Counted from the first letter of the stretch, positions 50,267 through 59,821 are shown. The stretch: DNA of 64,000 bases from Streptomyces lomondensis (GCF_014651035.1 NZ_BMWC01000007.1:62001-126000), one strand, 5' to 3'. Notes: generated by a model not told the origin, from the letters alone. Numbers and translations are program-made.

Positions 50267-50464
50267 TCACAGGCGGGTGAAGCACCACGTTCCGGCCGCC
50301 AGGGCGAGCACCGCGGCGATGCTCGCGAGGGTCGCCGATGCGACCGGCCTCACACCGTGGGCGACGGGCCGGTGCTGGCGCACGCGCGTCACGGTCCACA
50401 CCAGCAGTCCGCCTCCGAACAGGGAGAACACCGCTCCCGCGAAGATCGCCGGTTCGCTCTCCAT
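50267..50464 (-). CDS. small two-helix membrane protein
   Basis: A 65-residue protein: hydrophobic segments AIFAGAVFSLFGGGLLVWTV (about 6-25) and TLASIAAVLALAAGTWCFTRL (about 45-65), with a basic loop (RVRQHRPVAHGVRPV). ATG 50464 is preceded by a weak ribosome-binding site. No family is recognised; similar short proteins occur next to topA in other Streptomyces (from memory). Function unknown. Confidence 0.6.
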   Translation of the reverse strand: MESEPAIFAGAVFSLFGGGLLVWTVTRVRQHRPVAHGVRPVASATLASIAAVLALAAGTWCFTRL

Positions 50465-50713
50465 GACCCGCCGTGCCCCTCTTCTCCCGTCCACGACTCC
50501 CCAGCCCCGGGAGGCTGACACGCGCGGGCGGCGGGCAGGCGAACCCGAGGTGAACGCCAGGGCGACACGGATGCGGATCAAGGACGTCCGGCCCCTCACG
50601 GATCCTTTCGGACGAGGTGTTCAAATCGACTCGAATTTTTTGCCGGACCTCCTCGACGGGACCTCCTCGGCCGCCTCGGCTCCTCGGCTCCTCGCGGGAT
50701 ACTCCCCGGGCTC

Positions 50714-52243
50714 TCAGCCGGCCGGCTCCAGGAACCCCTGCTCCACCAGCAGCCGGATCTGCGCCGGTGTGCGGTCGCGCAGCAGCACCGGGTCCTCGCC
50801 GATCAGCTGGGCGATGGCGTCGAGGATGCGGCCGGCGGTCATCGTGCCGTCGCACACGCCCGCGAAGCCCGCGCCGACCGTGTCCACCCGGGTCGCCCGG
50901 CGCATGCCGCGGTTCTGGCGCAGCACGACATGCTCGGGGTCCTCCGCGCCGGGCAGCCCGACCTGCTCCTGCACGATCTCGTCGGCCAGCCGGAAGTGCC
51001 CTTCGAGCAGGGCGGCGTCGTCGCGCTCGCGCAGGTAGTCGAGCCGGTCGAAGTGGTTGCGGATGGTGTCGCCGAGCGGCTGCTCGACCGGATGCGGCCA
51101 TTCCTCCACCGTGAGGGCGGGCACGGCGGCGCCCGTCCTGCGCAGGGTGATCCAGCCGAAGCCGACGGCCTTCACCTTGCGCGCCTCGAACTCGTTGAGC
51201 CACGCGTCGTACCGCGCCTGGTACTCCGCCACGTCGCCGCGGTGGTCGCCCGCGTCCCGCAGCCACAGCTCGGCGTACTGGTTGACGTCCTGGACCTCGC
51301 GCTGCACGATCCACGCGTCGCAGCCGCGGGGCACCCATGACCTGAGCCGGTCCTGCCAGTCCTCCCCTTCCACGTGCTCCCAGTTGGCGAGGAACTGCGC
51401 GAACCCGCCCGCGTTCAGCCGCTCCCCCGCCTCCTGAACGAGCGTGCGGCACAGATCGTCCCCGCCCATCCCGCCGTCGCGGTAGGTGAGCCGGGCACCG
51501 GGCGAGATCACGAACGGCGGGTTCGAGACGATCAGGTCGTACGTCTCGTCGTCCCGGACCGGCGCGAAGAGGGAGCCCTCGCGCAGATCGGCGGCCGGGG
51601 CGCCGGACAGCGCCAGCGTGAGCGCGGTGATGTGCAGGGCGCGCGGGTTGAGGTCGGTGGCCGTCACGCGCGTGGCGTGCTGCGTGGCGTGCAGGGCCTG
51701 GATGCCGGAGCCGGTGCCGAGGTCGAGCGCGGCGGCGACGGGCGTACGGACGGTGATGCCGGCGAGGGTCGTGGAGGCGCCGCCGACCCCGAGGACGACT
51801 CCTTCGTCGCGCCGGCCGATGCCGCCGGCGCCGCCGACGGCGCAGCCCAGGTCCGACACGATGAACCAGTCCTCGCCGCCGGGCCCGCCGTACGGCCGCA
51901 CGTCCACCGTGGCGGCGAGCTCGTCGTCGCCGGCGCGGACCAGCCAGCCGCTCTCCAGGCAGGCGTCGACGGGCAGGACGTCGGCCACGCGCGCGTGCGG
52001 CACGGGCTGCTGGAGCAGGAACAGCCGGACGAGCATCTCCAGGGGCGTGTCCCCGCGGGTCGCCCGGAGTGCGGGCACGGTCTCGCTCCGGGCGAGCGCC
52101 GCGTACGCGGGGGCGCCGAGCAGTTCGAGCAGTCCGTCGGCCGTGAAGGAGGCCGCGAGCAGAGCGTCGCGGAGCCGGGCGGCGACCTCGGGGCGGTCGG
52201 CGGAGGGCAGCGGGGACAGGGGTGACTGGCTGGCGTTACTCAC
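50714..52243 (-). CDS. class I methyltransferase with NPPF motif
   Basis: A 509-residue SAM-dependent methyltransferase. Motif I AALDLGTGSGIQALHA near residue 175, the acidic VTATDLNPRAL, and motif IV IVSNPPFVIS near 238, typical of N-methyltransferases that act on Gln, nucleic-acid bases or exocyclic amines (HemK/RsmC/TrmN class). An N-terminal helical domain of about 110 residues precedes it and a C-terminal winged-helix-like region follows. Substrate unknown. GTG 52243 is the start. Confidence 0.88.
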   Translation of the reverse strand: MSNASQSPLSPLPSADRPEVAARLRDALLAASFTADGLLELLGAPAYAALARSETVPALRATRGDTPLEMLVRLFLLQQPVPHARVADVLPVDACLESGWLVRAGDDELAATVDVRPYGGPGGEDWFIVSDLGCAVGGAGGIGRRDEGVVLGVGGASTTLAGITVRTPVAAALDLGTGSGIQALHATQHATRVTATDLNPRALHITALTLALSGAPAADLREGSLFAPVRDDETYDLIVSNPPFVISPGARLTYRDGGMGGDDLCRTLVQEAGERLNAGGFAQFLANWEHVEGEDWQDRLRSWVPRGCDAWIVQREVQDVNQYAELWLRDAGDHRGDVAEYQARYDAWLNEFEARKVKAVGFGWITLRRTGAAVPALTVEEWPHPVEQPLGDTIRNHFDRLDYLRERDDAALLEGHFRLADEIVQEQVGLPGAEDPEHVVLRQNRGMRRATRVDTVGAGFAGVCDGTMTAGRILDAIAQLIGEDPVLLRDRTPAQIRLLVEQGFLEPAG

Positions 52244-52382
52244 GCCCCCATTGTGGCCGCCGGCACGGGGATCGCACGTGCCCGTGCCGGGTATCGCGTG
52301 CGTCCCTGCCGCCCGGCTCAGCAGTCACCCCCGGCTCAAGAGTCGCCCTTGCCTCAGGAGTCCCTTCGGTCCGCTCGGCCGC

Positions 52383-52952
52383 TCAGCTCTGCGTCGCTCC
52401 CGCCGACGCCGTGGCCGCCTTGCAGCTCGACTGCCGGGCCATCGCCTGGCCGACCTCGCCCTCCTCCAGGTTCCGGAGCGCGTCGTTGCCGCTCTTGCTC
52501 AGCTTGTCCAGCTCGGTGGCGATGTCCTTGAGGCCGTCGGCGAACTTCCCTTGGTCCTTCGTGTCCAGCCCGTCGACCTGCTTCTTCAGGGAGGCGTAGG
52601 ACGTGGAGATCGAGTTGAGCTCCTTGACCGCGTCCTGCTGCTTCTTCTCGCCGTTCTCGACGTCGGGCGCCCCGGCCTTGGTCACCGCGGCCCCGATCGC
52701 CTTGTAGGCGTCGGACATGTCCTGGAAGGCCTGCGCGTCGGTCTTCTGGACGTCCTCCGGCGTGCTGTTGTCCGAGGTCTCCTTCTGGATCGCGGCATTG
52801 GCCGACTCGATCTTCTTGGCCTGCGGCTGTACGGCGTCACAGACCTGCTTGGCCCAGGAGTCCAGCTTCTCGTTGTCGTCGCCGCCGCAGCCCGACAGCG
52901 CCAGTACCAGTACCGCACCGCCGGACAGTGCGGCCGCGAGCTTCTTGTTCAC
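52383..52952 (-). CDS. small helical lipoprotein
   Basis: A 189-residue lipoprotein: NKKLAAALSGGAVLVLALSGCGG with a lipobox cysteine near 23. The mature part is mostly helical and charged, with AVQPQAKKIESANAAIQKETSD, a central AYKAIGAAVTKAG and a C-terminal coiled region (LKDIATELDKLSKSGNDALRNLEEGEVG). No catalytic motif. GTG 52952 is chosen because GGAAGGG lies 9 bases upstream; an ATG six codons earlier forms that site. A cell-envelope function is likely but unknown. Confidence 0.85.
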   Translation of the reverse strand: MNKKLAAALSGGAVLVLALSGCGGDDNEKLDSWAKQVCDAVQPQAKKIESANAAIQKETSDNSTPEDVQKTDAQAFQDMSDAYKAIGAAVTKAGAPDVENGEKKQQDAVKELNSISTSYASLKKQVDGLDTKDQGKFADGLKDIATELDKLSKSGNDALRNLEEGEVGQAMARQSSCKAATASAGATQS

Positions 52953-53163
52953 CGGTTTGGTCCCTTCCATGGCTCTCGGCCCCGGAACATACACGCCAGA
53001 TGCACGGCAACCGCACGCCGAACGTCTATTAAGACCTTTTCGTAACCTTTTGCACCAAGCGAGAGAAGGCTCACGGCGAGGTCGTGTACACGCAAGAGCG
53101 GGCGGGCGACGCGTCAACGCGCGCCGACCGCCCGCACCTTGAGCTGGGGCTCGGAGGACCTCC

Positions 53164-55569
53164 CTACGAAACGACCGCCGGATCGGCCGACTTGGGCTTC
53201 GGCTCGACGTTGTCTTCGTCACCCATGGCGATCCCGCGCCGCTTCGACACGTACACCGCGCCGACGATCACGAGGAACGCGACGACTGCGATCAGGATCC
53301 GCATCCCGATGCTCTTGTCGGCGCCGTACGAGAACTTGATCACCGCGGGCGCGATGAGCAGCGACACCAGGTTCATGACCTTGAGCAGTGGGTTGATCGC
53401 GGGACCGGCGGTGTCCTTGAAGGGGTCGCCGACGGTGTCGCCGATGACGGTCGCCGCATGGGCCTCGCTGCCCTTGCCGCCGTGGTGGCCGTCCTCGACG
53501 AGCTTCTTGGCGTTGTCCCACGCGCCACCGGAGTTGGCGAGGAACACCGCCATCAGCGTGCCCGCACCGATCGCGCCCGCGAGGAACGCGCCGAGCGCTC
53601 CGACGCCGAGCGTGAACCCGATGAAGATGGGCGCCATCACCGCGAGCAGACCGGGGGTGGCGAGTTCCCTGAGGGCGTCCTTCGTACAGATGTCGACGAC
53701 CTTGCCGTACTCCGGTTTCTCGCTGTAGTCCATGATCCCGGGCCGCTCCCGGAACTGCCGTCGCACCTCGAAGACCACGGAACCCGCCGAGCGCGACACG
53801 GCGTTGATCGCCAGCCCCGAGAAGAGGAAGACGACCGCCGCGCCCGCGATGAGACCCACGAGGTTGTTGGGCTGCGAGATGTCCATCATCAGACTCATCG
53901 GCGCTCCCGGCCCGGACAACTGCTCGCCCACGTCCCGTGCGCCGGTGATGATCGCGTCGCGGTACGACCCGAACAGCGCCGCCGCCGCGAGCACGGCCGT
54001 GGCGATCGCGATGCCCTTGGTGATCGCCTTGGTGGTGTTGCCGACCGCGTCCAGGTTGGTGAGCACCTGCGCGCCCGCGCCCTCGACGTCGCCGGACATC
54101 TCCGCGATGCCCTGCGCGTTGTCGGAGACCGGCCCGAAGGTGTCCATCGCGACGATCACGCCGACGGTGGTGAGCAGGCCGGTGCCGGCCAGCGCCACCG
54201 CGAAGAGCGCCAGCATGATCGACGTACCGCCGAGCAGGAACGCCCCGTACACGCCGAGGCCGATCAACAGGGCGGTGTAGACGGCGGATTCGAGACCGAC
54301 GGAGATACCCGCGAGGACGACGGTGGCCGGACCGGTCAGCGAGGTCTTGCCGATGTCCCTCACGGGTCGGCGGGTCGTCTCCGTGAAGTAGCCGGTCAGT
54401 TGCTGGATCACGGCGGCGAGCACGATGCCGATGGCCACCGCGACGAGCGCGAGGATCCGCGGGTCGCCGTCCTTGCCCGTGATCGCCGCGTCGGTGACGC
54501 CGTCGAGTTCGGAGTACTTCCCGGGCAGGTAGACGAAGACGGCCACCGCCACCAGCACGAGCGAGATCACCGCGGAGATGAAGAACCCGCGGTTGATGGC
54601 GCTCATGCCGCTGCGGTCGGCGCGCCTCGGCGCGACCGCGAAGATGCCGATCATCGCCGTGATCACACCGATCGCCGGCACCAGCAGCGGGAAGCCGAGC
54701 CCGGCGTCGCCGAAGGCGGCCGAGCCGAGGATCAGCGCGGCGACCAGGGTCACTGCGTACGACTCGAAGAGGTCGGCCGCCATGCCCGCGCAGTCGCCGA
54801 CGTTGTCGCCCACGTTGTCGGCGATGGTCGCGGCATTGCGCGGGTCGTCCTCCGGAATGCCCTGCTCGACCTTGCCGACCAGGTCGGCGCCGACGTCGGC
54901 GGCCTTGGTGAAGATGCCGCCGCCGACCCGCATGAACATCGCGATCAGCGCGGCCCCGAGACCGAAACCCTCCAGCACCTTCGGCGCGTCGGCCGCGTAC
55001 ACCAGCACCACGCAGGAGGCACCGAGCAGGCCGAGGCCCACCGTGAACATGCCGACCACGCCGCCTGTGCGAAATGCGATCTTCATCGCTTTGTGCGAGA
55101 CGGTGGTCAGATCTTTTTCCGGCTCGCCTGCCGCCGGGGTCGCTTCACGCGCCGCCGCGGCGACACGCACATTGCTGCGCACGGCGAGCCACATGCCGAT
55201 ATAGCCGGTGGCCGCCGAGAACGCCGCTCCGATCAGAAAGAACACCGACCGTCCGACACGCTGATTCCAGTCGTCCGCGGGCAGCAGCATGAGCAGGAAG
55301 AACACGACCACGGCGAATACGCCGAGCGTGCGCAGCTGACGTGCCAGATAGGCGTTCGCGCCTTCCTGGACCGCCGCCGCGATCTTCTTCATGCTGTCGG
55401 TGCCCTCGCCGGCCGCGAGTACCTGGCGCACCAGGACGCCCGCGACCGCGAGCGCCGCCAGCGCGACGACTGCGATGACCACCACGAGAACGCGGTTGCC
55501 ATCGGTCAGTACGGCGGCTGCGAGGTCTGTGGGATGGCCCGACTGTACTGAGTTGGAAAGCCCCGCCAT
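53164..55569 (-). CDS. hppA: K+-independent H+-translocating pyrophosphatase
   Basis: An 801-residue integral membrane pump with about 16 membrane segments that couples PPi hydrolysis to proton export. Active-site loop DVGADLVGKVEQGIPEDDPRN, with the pyrophosphate-binding acidic residues, GDNVGDCAGMAADLFESY and the late TVIGDTVGDPFKDTAGPA are all conserved. The GNTTKAITKG motif has lysine after the TT, the mark of the K+-independent subclass. ATG 55569 has GGAGGA upstream. It lies convergent with nothing and next to the bldG pair. Confidence 0.97.
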   Translation of the reverse strand: MAGLSNSVQSGHPTDLAAAVLTDGNRVLVVVIAVVALAALAVAGVLVRQVLAAGEGTDSMKKIAAAVQEGANAYLARQLRTLGVFAVVVFFLLMLLPADDWNQRVGRSVFFLIGAAFSAATGYIGMWLAVRSNVRVAAAAREATPAAGEPEKDLTTVSHKAMKIAFRTGGVVGMFTVGLGLLGASCVVLVYAADAPKVLEGFGLGAALIAMFMRVGGGIFTKAADVGADLVGKVEQGIPEDDPRNAATIADNVGDNVGDCAGMAADLFESYAVTLVAALILGSAAFGDAGLGFPLLVPAIGVITAMIGIFAVAPRRADRSGMSAINRGFFISAVISLVLVAVAVFVYLPGKYSELDGVTDAAITGKDGDPRILALVAVAIGIVLAAVIQQLTGYFTETTRRPVRDIGKTSLTGPATVVLAGISVGLESAVYTALLIGLGVYGAFLLGGTSIMLALFAVALAGTGLLTTVGVIVAMDTFGPVSDNAQGIAEMSGDVEGAGAQVLTNLDAVGNTTKAITKGIAIATAVLAAAALFGSYRDAIITGARDVGEQLSGPGAPMSLMMDISQPNNLVGLIAGAAVVFLFSGLAINAVSRSAGSVVFEVRRQFRERPGIMDYSEKPEYGKVVDICTKDALRELATPGLLAVMAPIFIGFTLGVGALGAFLAGAIGAGTLMAVFLANSGGAWDNAKKLVEDGHHGGKGSEAHAATVIGDTVGDPFKDTAGPAINPLLKVMNLVSLLIAPAVIKFSYGADKSIGMRILIAVVAFLVIVGAVYVSKRRGIAMGDEDNVEPKPKSADPAVVS

Positions 55570-55719
55570 TCGTCCTCCTTGACGCTTGGGCTGAGCTCAA
55601 GATGTGGACGGGATTGTAGGTACCGGAACCTGATCAAAACAGAGCGCGATAAACGGAATTGGCCTTCTGAGGTAATGCCCTGAAAGCATTCTGGGACTGC
55701 CGTGGAGCACGCGAATGAT

Positions 55720-55735
55720 CGTGAACGAATTCACG
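55720..55735. promoter_or_regulatory. CGTGAA-CGAA-TTCACG dyad upstream of hppA
   Basis: 6-base arms with a 4-base spacer, about 150 bases upstream of the hppA start. The region from 55600 to 55760 is AT-richer than its surroundings, as expected for a promoter. It differs from a LexA box (GAACnnnnGTTC). Candidate regulator site only. Confidence 0.3.
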
Positions 55736-55788
55736 CGATGAACGGCACAGGAACTACTGTAAAGGCGAGCACTGACACCCGCACATGG

Positions 55789-55816
55789 CGAAGGGCCCCA
55801 CGGGTGGGGCCCTTCG
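55789..55816 (-). terminator. hairpin after the anti-sigma gene
   Basis: CGAAGGGCCCCAC and its exact complement GTGGGGCCCTTCG separated by GG. It lies 26 bases beyond the anti-sigma gene stop, so it closes the bldG transcript. Confidence 0.88.
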
Positions 55817-55841
55817 GAGAAACGGTGTGCGCGGTGGCCGG

Positions 55842-56276
55842 TCAGGCCAGGATCGTCGGCGGCGTGGTCGGCCAAGTCATCTTGATCGACCCGCCGTGCT
55901 CTCCCGCGCTGACCTCGACGTCGTCGACGAGGCCGCTGATGACCGCGAGGCCCATCTCGTCCTCGTCGGCCTCCCCGTCGGGGTCACCGGGCCCGGCGCC
56001 GGGCCCGCGCTCGCCGGGGACCGCGTGCGGGGCCTCGTCGCCGACCTCGATGGAGAACTGTTTCTCCTCCTCGATCAGCAGCACCTTCACCGGTGCCGAG
56101 ATCCCGCCCGTCTGATGCAGTCCGACGGCCCGGGTGCACGCCTCGCCGACGGCGAGCCTGACCTCGTCGAGGACGGCCTCGTCCACTCCGGCCCTGCGCG
56201 CCACCGCTGCCGCCACCAGCCGGGCGGTCCTGACGTGCTCGGGCAGCGCGCTGAAGCGGAGCTCAACGGTGGCCAT
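55842..56276 (-). CDS. anti-sigma factor (ApgA/RsbW-like), partner of BldG
   Basis: A 144-residue ATP-binding serine kinase-like protein: N box LDEVRLAVGEACTRAV near 40-55 and a G box region DEMGLAVISGLVDDVEV near 106-122. The acidic loop PGERGPGAGPGDPDGEADED lies between them. In S. coelicolor the equivalent is co-transcribed with bldG and binds it. ATG 56276 has GAGGGGGAT upstream. It follows bldG by 135 bases in the same direction. Confidence 0.93.
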   Translation of the reverse strand: MATVELRFSALPEHVRTARLVAAAVARRAGVDEAVLDEVRLAVGEACTRAVGLHQTGGISAPVKVLLIEEEKQFSIEVGDEAPHAVPGERGPGAGPGDPDGEADEDEMGLAVISGLVDDVEVSAGEHGGSIKMTWPTTPPTILA

Positions 56277-56411
56277 GCATCCCCCTCGCAACTACGGGCG
56301 TGCTGTCGGGAGGCACCGGGCCGCCAAAAGCCCGGGCCCCCTCGGTCTTCACTTCTGCCGAACTTCTCTGCCGCACTGCGGCCGGCCCGGGCCCGCAGGC
56401 CCGGGCCGGTC

Positions 56412-56753
56412 TCAGTCGGTGGCCGCTACCGCTTCCTCGACCGAGGTGTGGATCGGGAACACCTTGGTGAGGCCGGTGATGCGGAAGATCTTCAGAATGC
56501 GCTCCTGGTTGCAGACCAGGCGCAGGGAGCCCTCATGGGCCCGCACGCGCTTCAGGCCGCCGACCAGCACGCCGAGCCCGGTGGAGTCGAGGAAGTCCAC
56601 GCCCTCCATGTCGACGACAAGGTGGAAACTGCCGTCGTTCACCAGCTCGACCAACTGCTCGCGCAGCTTGGGCGCGGTATATACGTCGATTTCGCCACCG
56701 ACCCTGACGATCGTGCGATCGCCCATGGTCTCGGTCGACAGGGACAGGTCCAC
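56412..56753 (-). CDS. bldG: BldG anti-anti-sigma factor
   Basis: A 113-residue STAS-domain protein essential for aerial development and antibiotic production. It contains the phosphorylation site FLDSTGLG (Ser near 57), with GGEIDVYTAPKLREQLVEL and GLTKVFPIHTSVEEAV. GTG 56753 is the start. Unphosphorylated BldG sequesters anti-sigma factors such as the one encoded next to it. It diverges from the helicase gene with 79 bases between. Confidence 0.96.
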   Translation of the reverse strand: MDLSLSTETMGDRTIVRVGGEIDVYTAPKLREQLVELVNDGSFHLVVDMEGVDFLDSTGLGVLVGGLKRVRAHEGSLRLVCNQERILKIFRITGLTKVFPIHTSVEEAVAATD

Positions 56754-56832
56754 GGATCCTCCAGCACCTTGCTATCGAGCGGTCGCCCTTGGGGCATCTC
56801 GGCTTCAGCCCTTGGACGCTTCGCCAGCCGCG

Positions 56833-59385
56833 ATGGCATTCAATCACTTACCGGCAGGCGTGCACGACGCCTTGGCTCCATTGTCCGTCACGCCAGTGAC
56901 ACACTCGGTGCCGATGGCCAAGAATCACCGATCCGATCGACCCCCGACGGACCCCGCCTCCCGACCGGCGCCGGGCGCGGTCCTGGACCGCCTCGCGTCC
57001 GGTCCGAGCAGGGCTTCGCGCATTACTCATACGGAGCACTTGCCCCCGCGCGAGGGTCGCCATGCCGTCTGGCCGGACCGCATCCGCGCCGAGGTCGTCG
57101 CCGCCGTGCGGGCAGCCGGCATCGAGCATCCCTGGGCCCACCAGGCCCGCGCGGCCGAGCACGCCCTGGACGGCGAATCGGTCGTCGTCGCCACGGGCAC
57201 GGCCTCCGGCAAGTCGCTGGCCTACCTCGTGCCGGTGCTTTCCACCCTTCTGGAGGGCGCCGAGGCCCCGAACGGCCGCGGCGCGACCACCCTGTACCTG
57301 GCTCCCACCAAGGCTCTTGCGGCGGATCAGTGCCGCTCGGTGAAGGAACTTTCACATCCGCTGGGCAATTCCGTTCGCCCCGCCGTGTACGACGGCGATA
57401 CTCCGTTCGAGGAACGCGAGTGGATCCGCCAGTACGCCAACTACGTGCTGACCAACCCGGACATGCTCCATCGGGGCATCCTGCCGTCCCACCCCCGTTG
57501 GTCCTCCTTCCTGAAGTCGCTGAAGTACGTCGTCGTCGACGAGTGCCACACCTACCGCGGCGTCTTCGGCTCGCACGTCGCCCAGGTGCTGCGCCGCCTG
57601 CGCCGCCTGTGCGCCCGCTACGGCGCCTCGCCCGTGTTCCTGCTGGCCTCCGCGACCGCCGCCGAGCCGGCGGTGGCCGCCCGCCGCCTCACCGGCGTGC
57701 CGGTCGTCGAGGTCGCCGACGACGCCTCCCCGCGCGGTGAACTGGTGTTCGCCCTCTGGGAGCCGCCGCTGACCGAGCTGCACGGCGAGAAGGGCGCCCC
57801 CGTCCGCCGCACGGCCACCGCCGAGGCCGCCGACCTGCTGACCGACCTCACCGTGCAGGGCGTGCGCTCGGTCGCCTTCATCCGGTCCCGGCGCGGCGCC
57901 GAGCTGATCTCCGTCATCTCCCAGGAGCGACTGGCGGAGGTGGACCGCTCGCTGGCCGGGCGTGTCGCGGCGTACCGGGGCGGTTATCTCCCGGAGGAGC
58001 GTCGCGCCCTGGAACGTGCCATCCATTCGGGTGAACTCCTGGGCCTCGCGGCGACGAACGCCCTCGAACTCGGCATCGACATCTCCGGCCTGGACGCGGT
58101 CGTCATCGCCGGCTACCCGGGCACACGCGCCTCCCTGTGGCAGCAGGCCGGCCGGGCCGGACGGTCCGGTCAGGGCGCCCTGGCCGTCCTGGTGGCCCGC
58201 GACGACCCGCTGGACACCTTCCTCGTCCATCACCCGGAGGCCCTGTTCGACCAGCCCGTCGAGTCCACGGTCCTCGACCCGGACAACCCCTACGTGCTCG
58301 CCCCGCACCTGTGCGCGGCCGCCGCGGAGCTGCCCCTGACGGACGAGGATTTCGACCTGTTCGGTCCAACCTGCGAGGACCTCCTGCCCCAGCTGGAGGC
58401 CGCGAAGCTGCTGCGCCGCCGCACCAGGGCCTGGCACTGGACCCGCCGCGAGCGCGCCGCCGACCTGACCGACATCCGCGGTGAGGGCGGACGGCCCGTC
58501 CAGGTCGTCGAGTCCGGCACGGGCCGGCTGCTCGGCACGGTCGACGCGGGGGCCGCGCACTCGACGGTGCACGAAGGGGCGGTCCACCTCCACCAGGGCC
58601 GCAGCTACCTGGTGCGGTCGCTGGACCTGGAGGATTCCGTCGCCCTCGTCGAGGAGGCCGCCCCGCCGTACTCCACGGTCGCCCGGGACACGACGTCCAT
58701 CTCCGTCCTGGAGACCGACGTCGAGGTCCCCTGGGGCGACGGACGGCTCTGCTACGGCTCCGTCGAGGTCACCAACCAGGTCGTCTCCTTCCTCCGCAGA
58801 CGGCTCATCACCGGTGAGGTGCTGGGCGAGACGAAGCTCGACCTCCCTCCTCGTACGCTGCGCACCCGGGCCGTGTGGTGGACCGTCACCGAGGACCAGC
58901 TGGACCGGGCCCGGATCAACCCGGAGATCCTCGGCGGCTCCCTGCACGCCGCCGAGCACGCGTCGATCGGCCTGCTGCCCCTCTTCGCGACCTGCGACCG
59001 CTGGGACATCGGCGGCGTGTCGATCCCGCTCCATCCCGACACGCTCCTGCCCACGGTCTTCGTCTACGACGGCCACCCCGGCGGCGCTGGCTTCGCGGAG
59101 CGCGCCTTCCACACCGCCCGCTCCTGGCTGACCGCCACCCGCCAGGCCATCGCCTCCTGCGAGTGCGACGCCGGCTGCCCCTCCTGCATCCAGTCCCCCA
59201 AGTGCGGCAACGGCAACGACCCGCTGCACAAGAGGGGGGCGGTGCGGCTGCTCACGGTGCTGCTGGAGGGGGCCCCGGAGGAGAAGGCGGTGGGAGACCC
59301 AGGGGCGCCGGAGGACCCGCCCGCGCCCTCACCTCCGCCGACGGGAGAGCCCGGGGTTACGCCGGTGGATCCGCCCGCGTCCTGA
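56833..59385 (+). CDS. DEAD/DEAH helicase with DUF1998 domain (MrfA-like)
   Basis: An 850-residue superfamily 2 helicase. Walker A VVATGTASGKSLAY near 123-136, Walker B VVVDECHTYRGVFG (DECH) near 233, SAT motif LLASATAAEP, helicase C domain with GTRASLWQQAGRAGRSGQGAL, and a C-terminal DUF1998 domain with a four-cysteine cluster (CECDAGCPSC, then SPKCGNGN). This matches MrfA/YprA of Bacillus, which repairs mitomycin-type DNA damage. ATG 56833 is the start. The last 30 residues are Pro-rich repeats reaching into a 54-bp tandem array that continues beyond the stop. Confidence 0.94.
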   Translation: MAFNHLPAGVHDALAPLSVTPVTHSVPMAKNHRSDRPPTDPASRPAPGAVLDRLASGPSRASRITHTEHLPPREGRHAVWPDRIRAEVVAAVRAAGIEHPWAHQARAAEHALDGESVVVATGTASGKSLAYLVPVLSTLLEGAEAPNGRGATTLYLAPTKALAADQCRSVKELSHPLGNSVRPAVYDGDTPFEEREWIRQYANYVLTNPDMLHRGILPSHPRWSSFLKSLKYVVVDECHTYRGVFGSHVAQVLRRLRRLCARYGASPVFLLASATAAEPAVAARRLTGVPVVEVADDASPRGELVFALWEPPLTELHGEKGAPVRRTATAEAADLLTDLTVQGVRSVAFIRSRRGAELISVISQERLAEVDRSLAGRVAAYRGGYLPEERRALERAIHSGELLGLAATNALELGIDISGLDAVVIAGYPGTRASLWQQAGRAGRSGQGALAVLVARDDPLDTFLVHHPEALFDQPVESTVLDPDNPYVLAPHLCAAAAELPLTDEDFDLFGPTCEDLLPQLEAAKLLRRRTRAWHWTRRERAADLTDIRGEGGRPVQVVESGTGRLLGTVDAGAAHSTVHEGAVHLHQGRSYLVRSLDLEDSVALVEEAAPPYSTVARDTTSISVLETDVEVPWGDGRLCYGSVEVTNQVVSFLRRRLITGEVLGETKLDLPPRTLRTRAVWWTVTEDQLDRARINPEILGGSLHAAEHASIGLLPLFATCDRWDIGGVSIPLHPDTLLPTVFVYDGHPGGAGFAERAFHTARSWLTATRQAIASCECDAGCPSCIQSPKCGNGNDPLHKRGAVRLLTVLLEGAPEEKAVGDPGAPEDPPAPSPPPTGEPGVTPVDPPAS

Positions 59386-59502
59386 CCTTTCCCGACGGGA
59401 GATCCGGAGCAGCCGTCGGAGGACCGGCCCGCGCCCTTACCCCTCCCGACGGGAGACCCGGAGCAACCGTGGGAGGACCCGCCCGTGCCCTGACCTCCGC
59501 CG
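59290..59502. repeat. 54-bp tandem array across convergent gene ends
   Basis: Units align at 59290 (51 bases), 59341, 59395 and 59449 (54 bases each), marked by ACGGGAGA. It spans the helicase stop (59385) and the end of the TadE-like gene (59357). On the minus strand it encodes 18-residue units (VRARAGPP.. LPSG); on the plus strand the first copies encode the Pro-rich tail of the helicase, and the frame continues open beyond its stop. Confidence 0.88.
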
Positions 59503-59821
59503 TGAACGGCCCCCGGCCCGACGCCGCCGTCACGTCCGAGATCTCCCCGGCGACCTCGCACCGCACAAGCCGCACGCCCTGGGCCCGGGCCACCCGGCCG
59601 GCCCGATCACAGGCCGCCGCGGCTCCCTCGGCCCAGTGGTCCGCCGCCGCGAGCGCCGCCAGGTCCGCACCGCCCGCCGCACGGTGCCGGATCACTACGG
59701 TCTGCCCCAGGGCGAGCACCACGCCGAACACCACGCACAGGACGGCGATCGCCCCGACGCTCCAGACGGTGGCGGACCCCCGGTCCGAGCCGGCCCGGCC
59801 CATCGCTCGCCGCCGTCTCAT
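59357..59821 (-). CDS. TadE/TadG-like pseudopilin with repeat tail
   Basis: A 154-residue Flp-pilus-associated protein: a hydrophobic N-terminal helix GSATVWSVGAIAVLCVVFGVVLAL, then ALAAADHWAEGAAAACDRAG, matching the TadE-like protein known from this neighbourhood. It ends in repeat units (EVRARAGPPTVAPGLPSG, then two more). It starts at the ATG overlapping the tadE stop (ATGA), so the genes are coupled. It overlaps the convergent helicase gene by 29 bases. A minor pilin or anchoring role is likely. Confidence 0.85.
   Translation of the reverse strand: MRRRRAMGRAGSDRGSATVWSVGAIAVLCVVFGVVLALGQTVVIRHRAAGGADLAALAAADHWAEGAAAACDRAGRVARAQGVRLVRCEVAGEISDVTAASGRGPFTAEVRARAGPPTVAPGLPSGGVRARAGPPTAAPDLPSGKVRTRADPPA

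Noticed and set aside
55720..55735. LexA box before hppA
   Set aside because: The dyad is CGTGAA-CGAA-TTCACG, which does not fit GAACnnnnGTTC.
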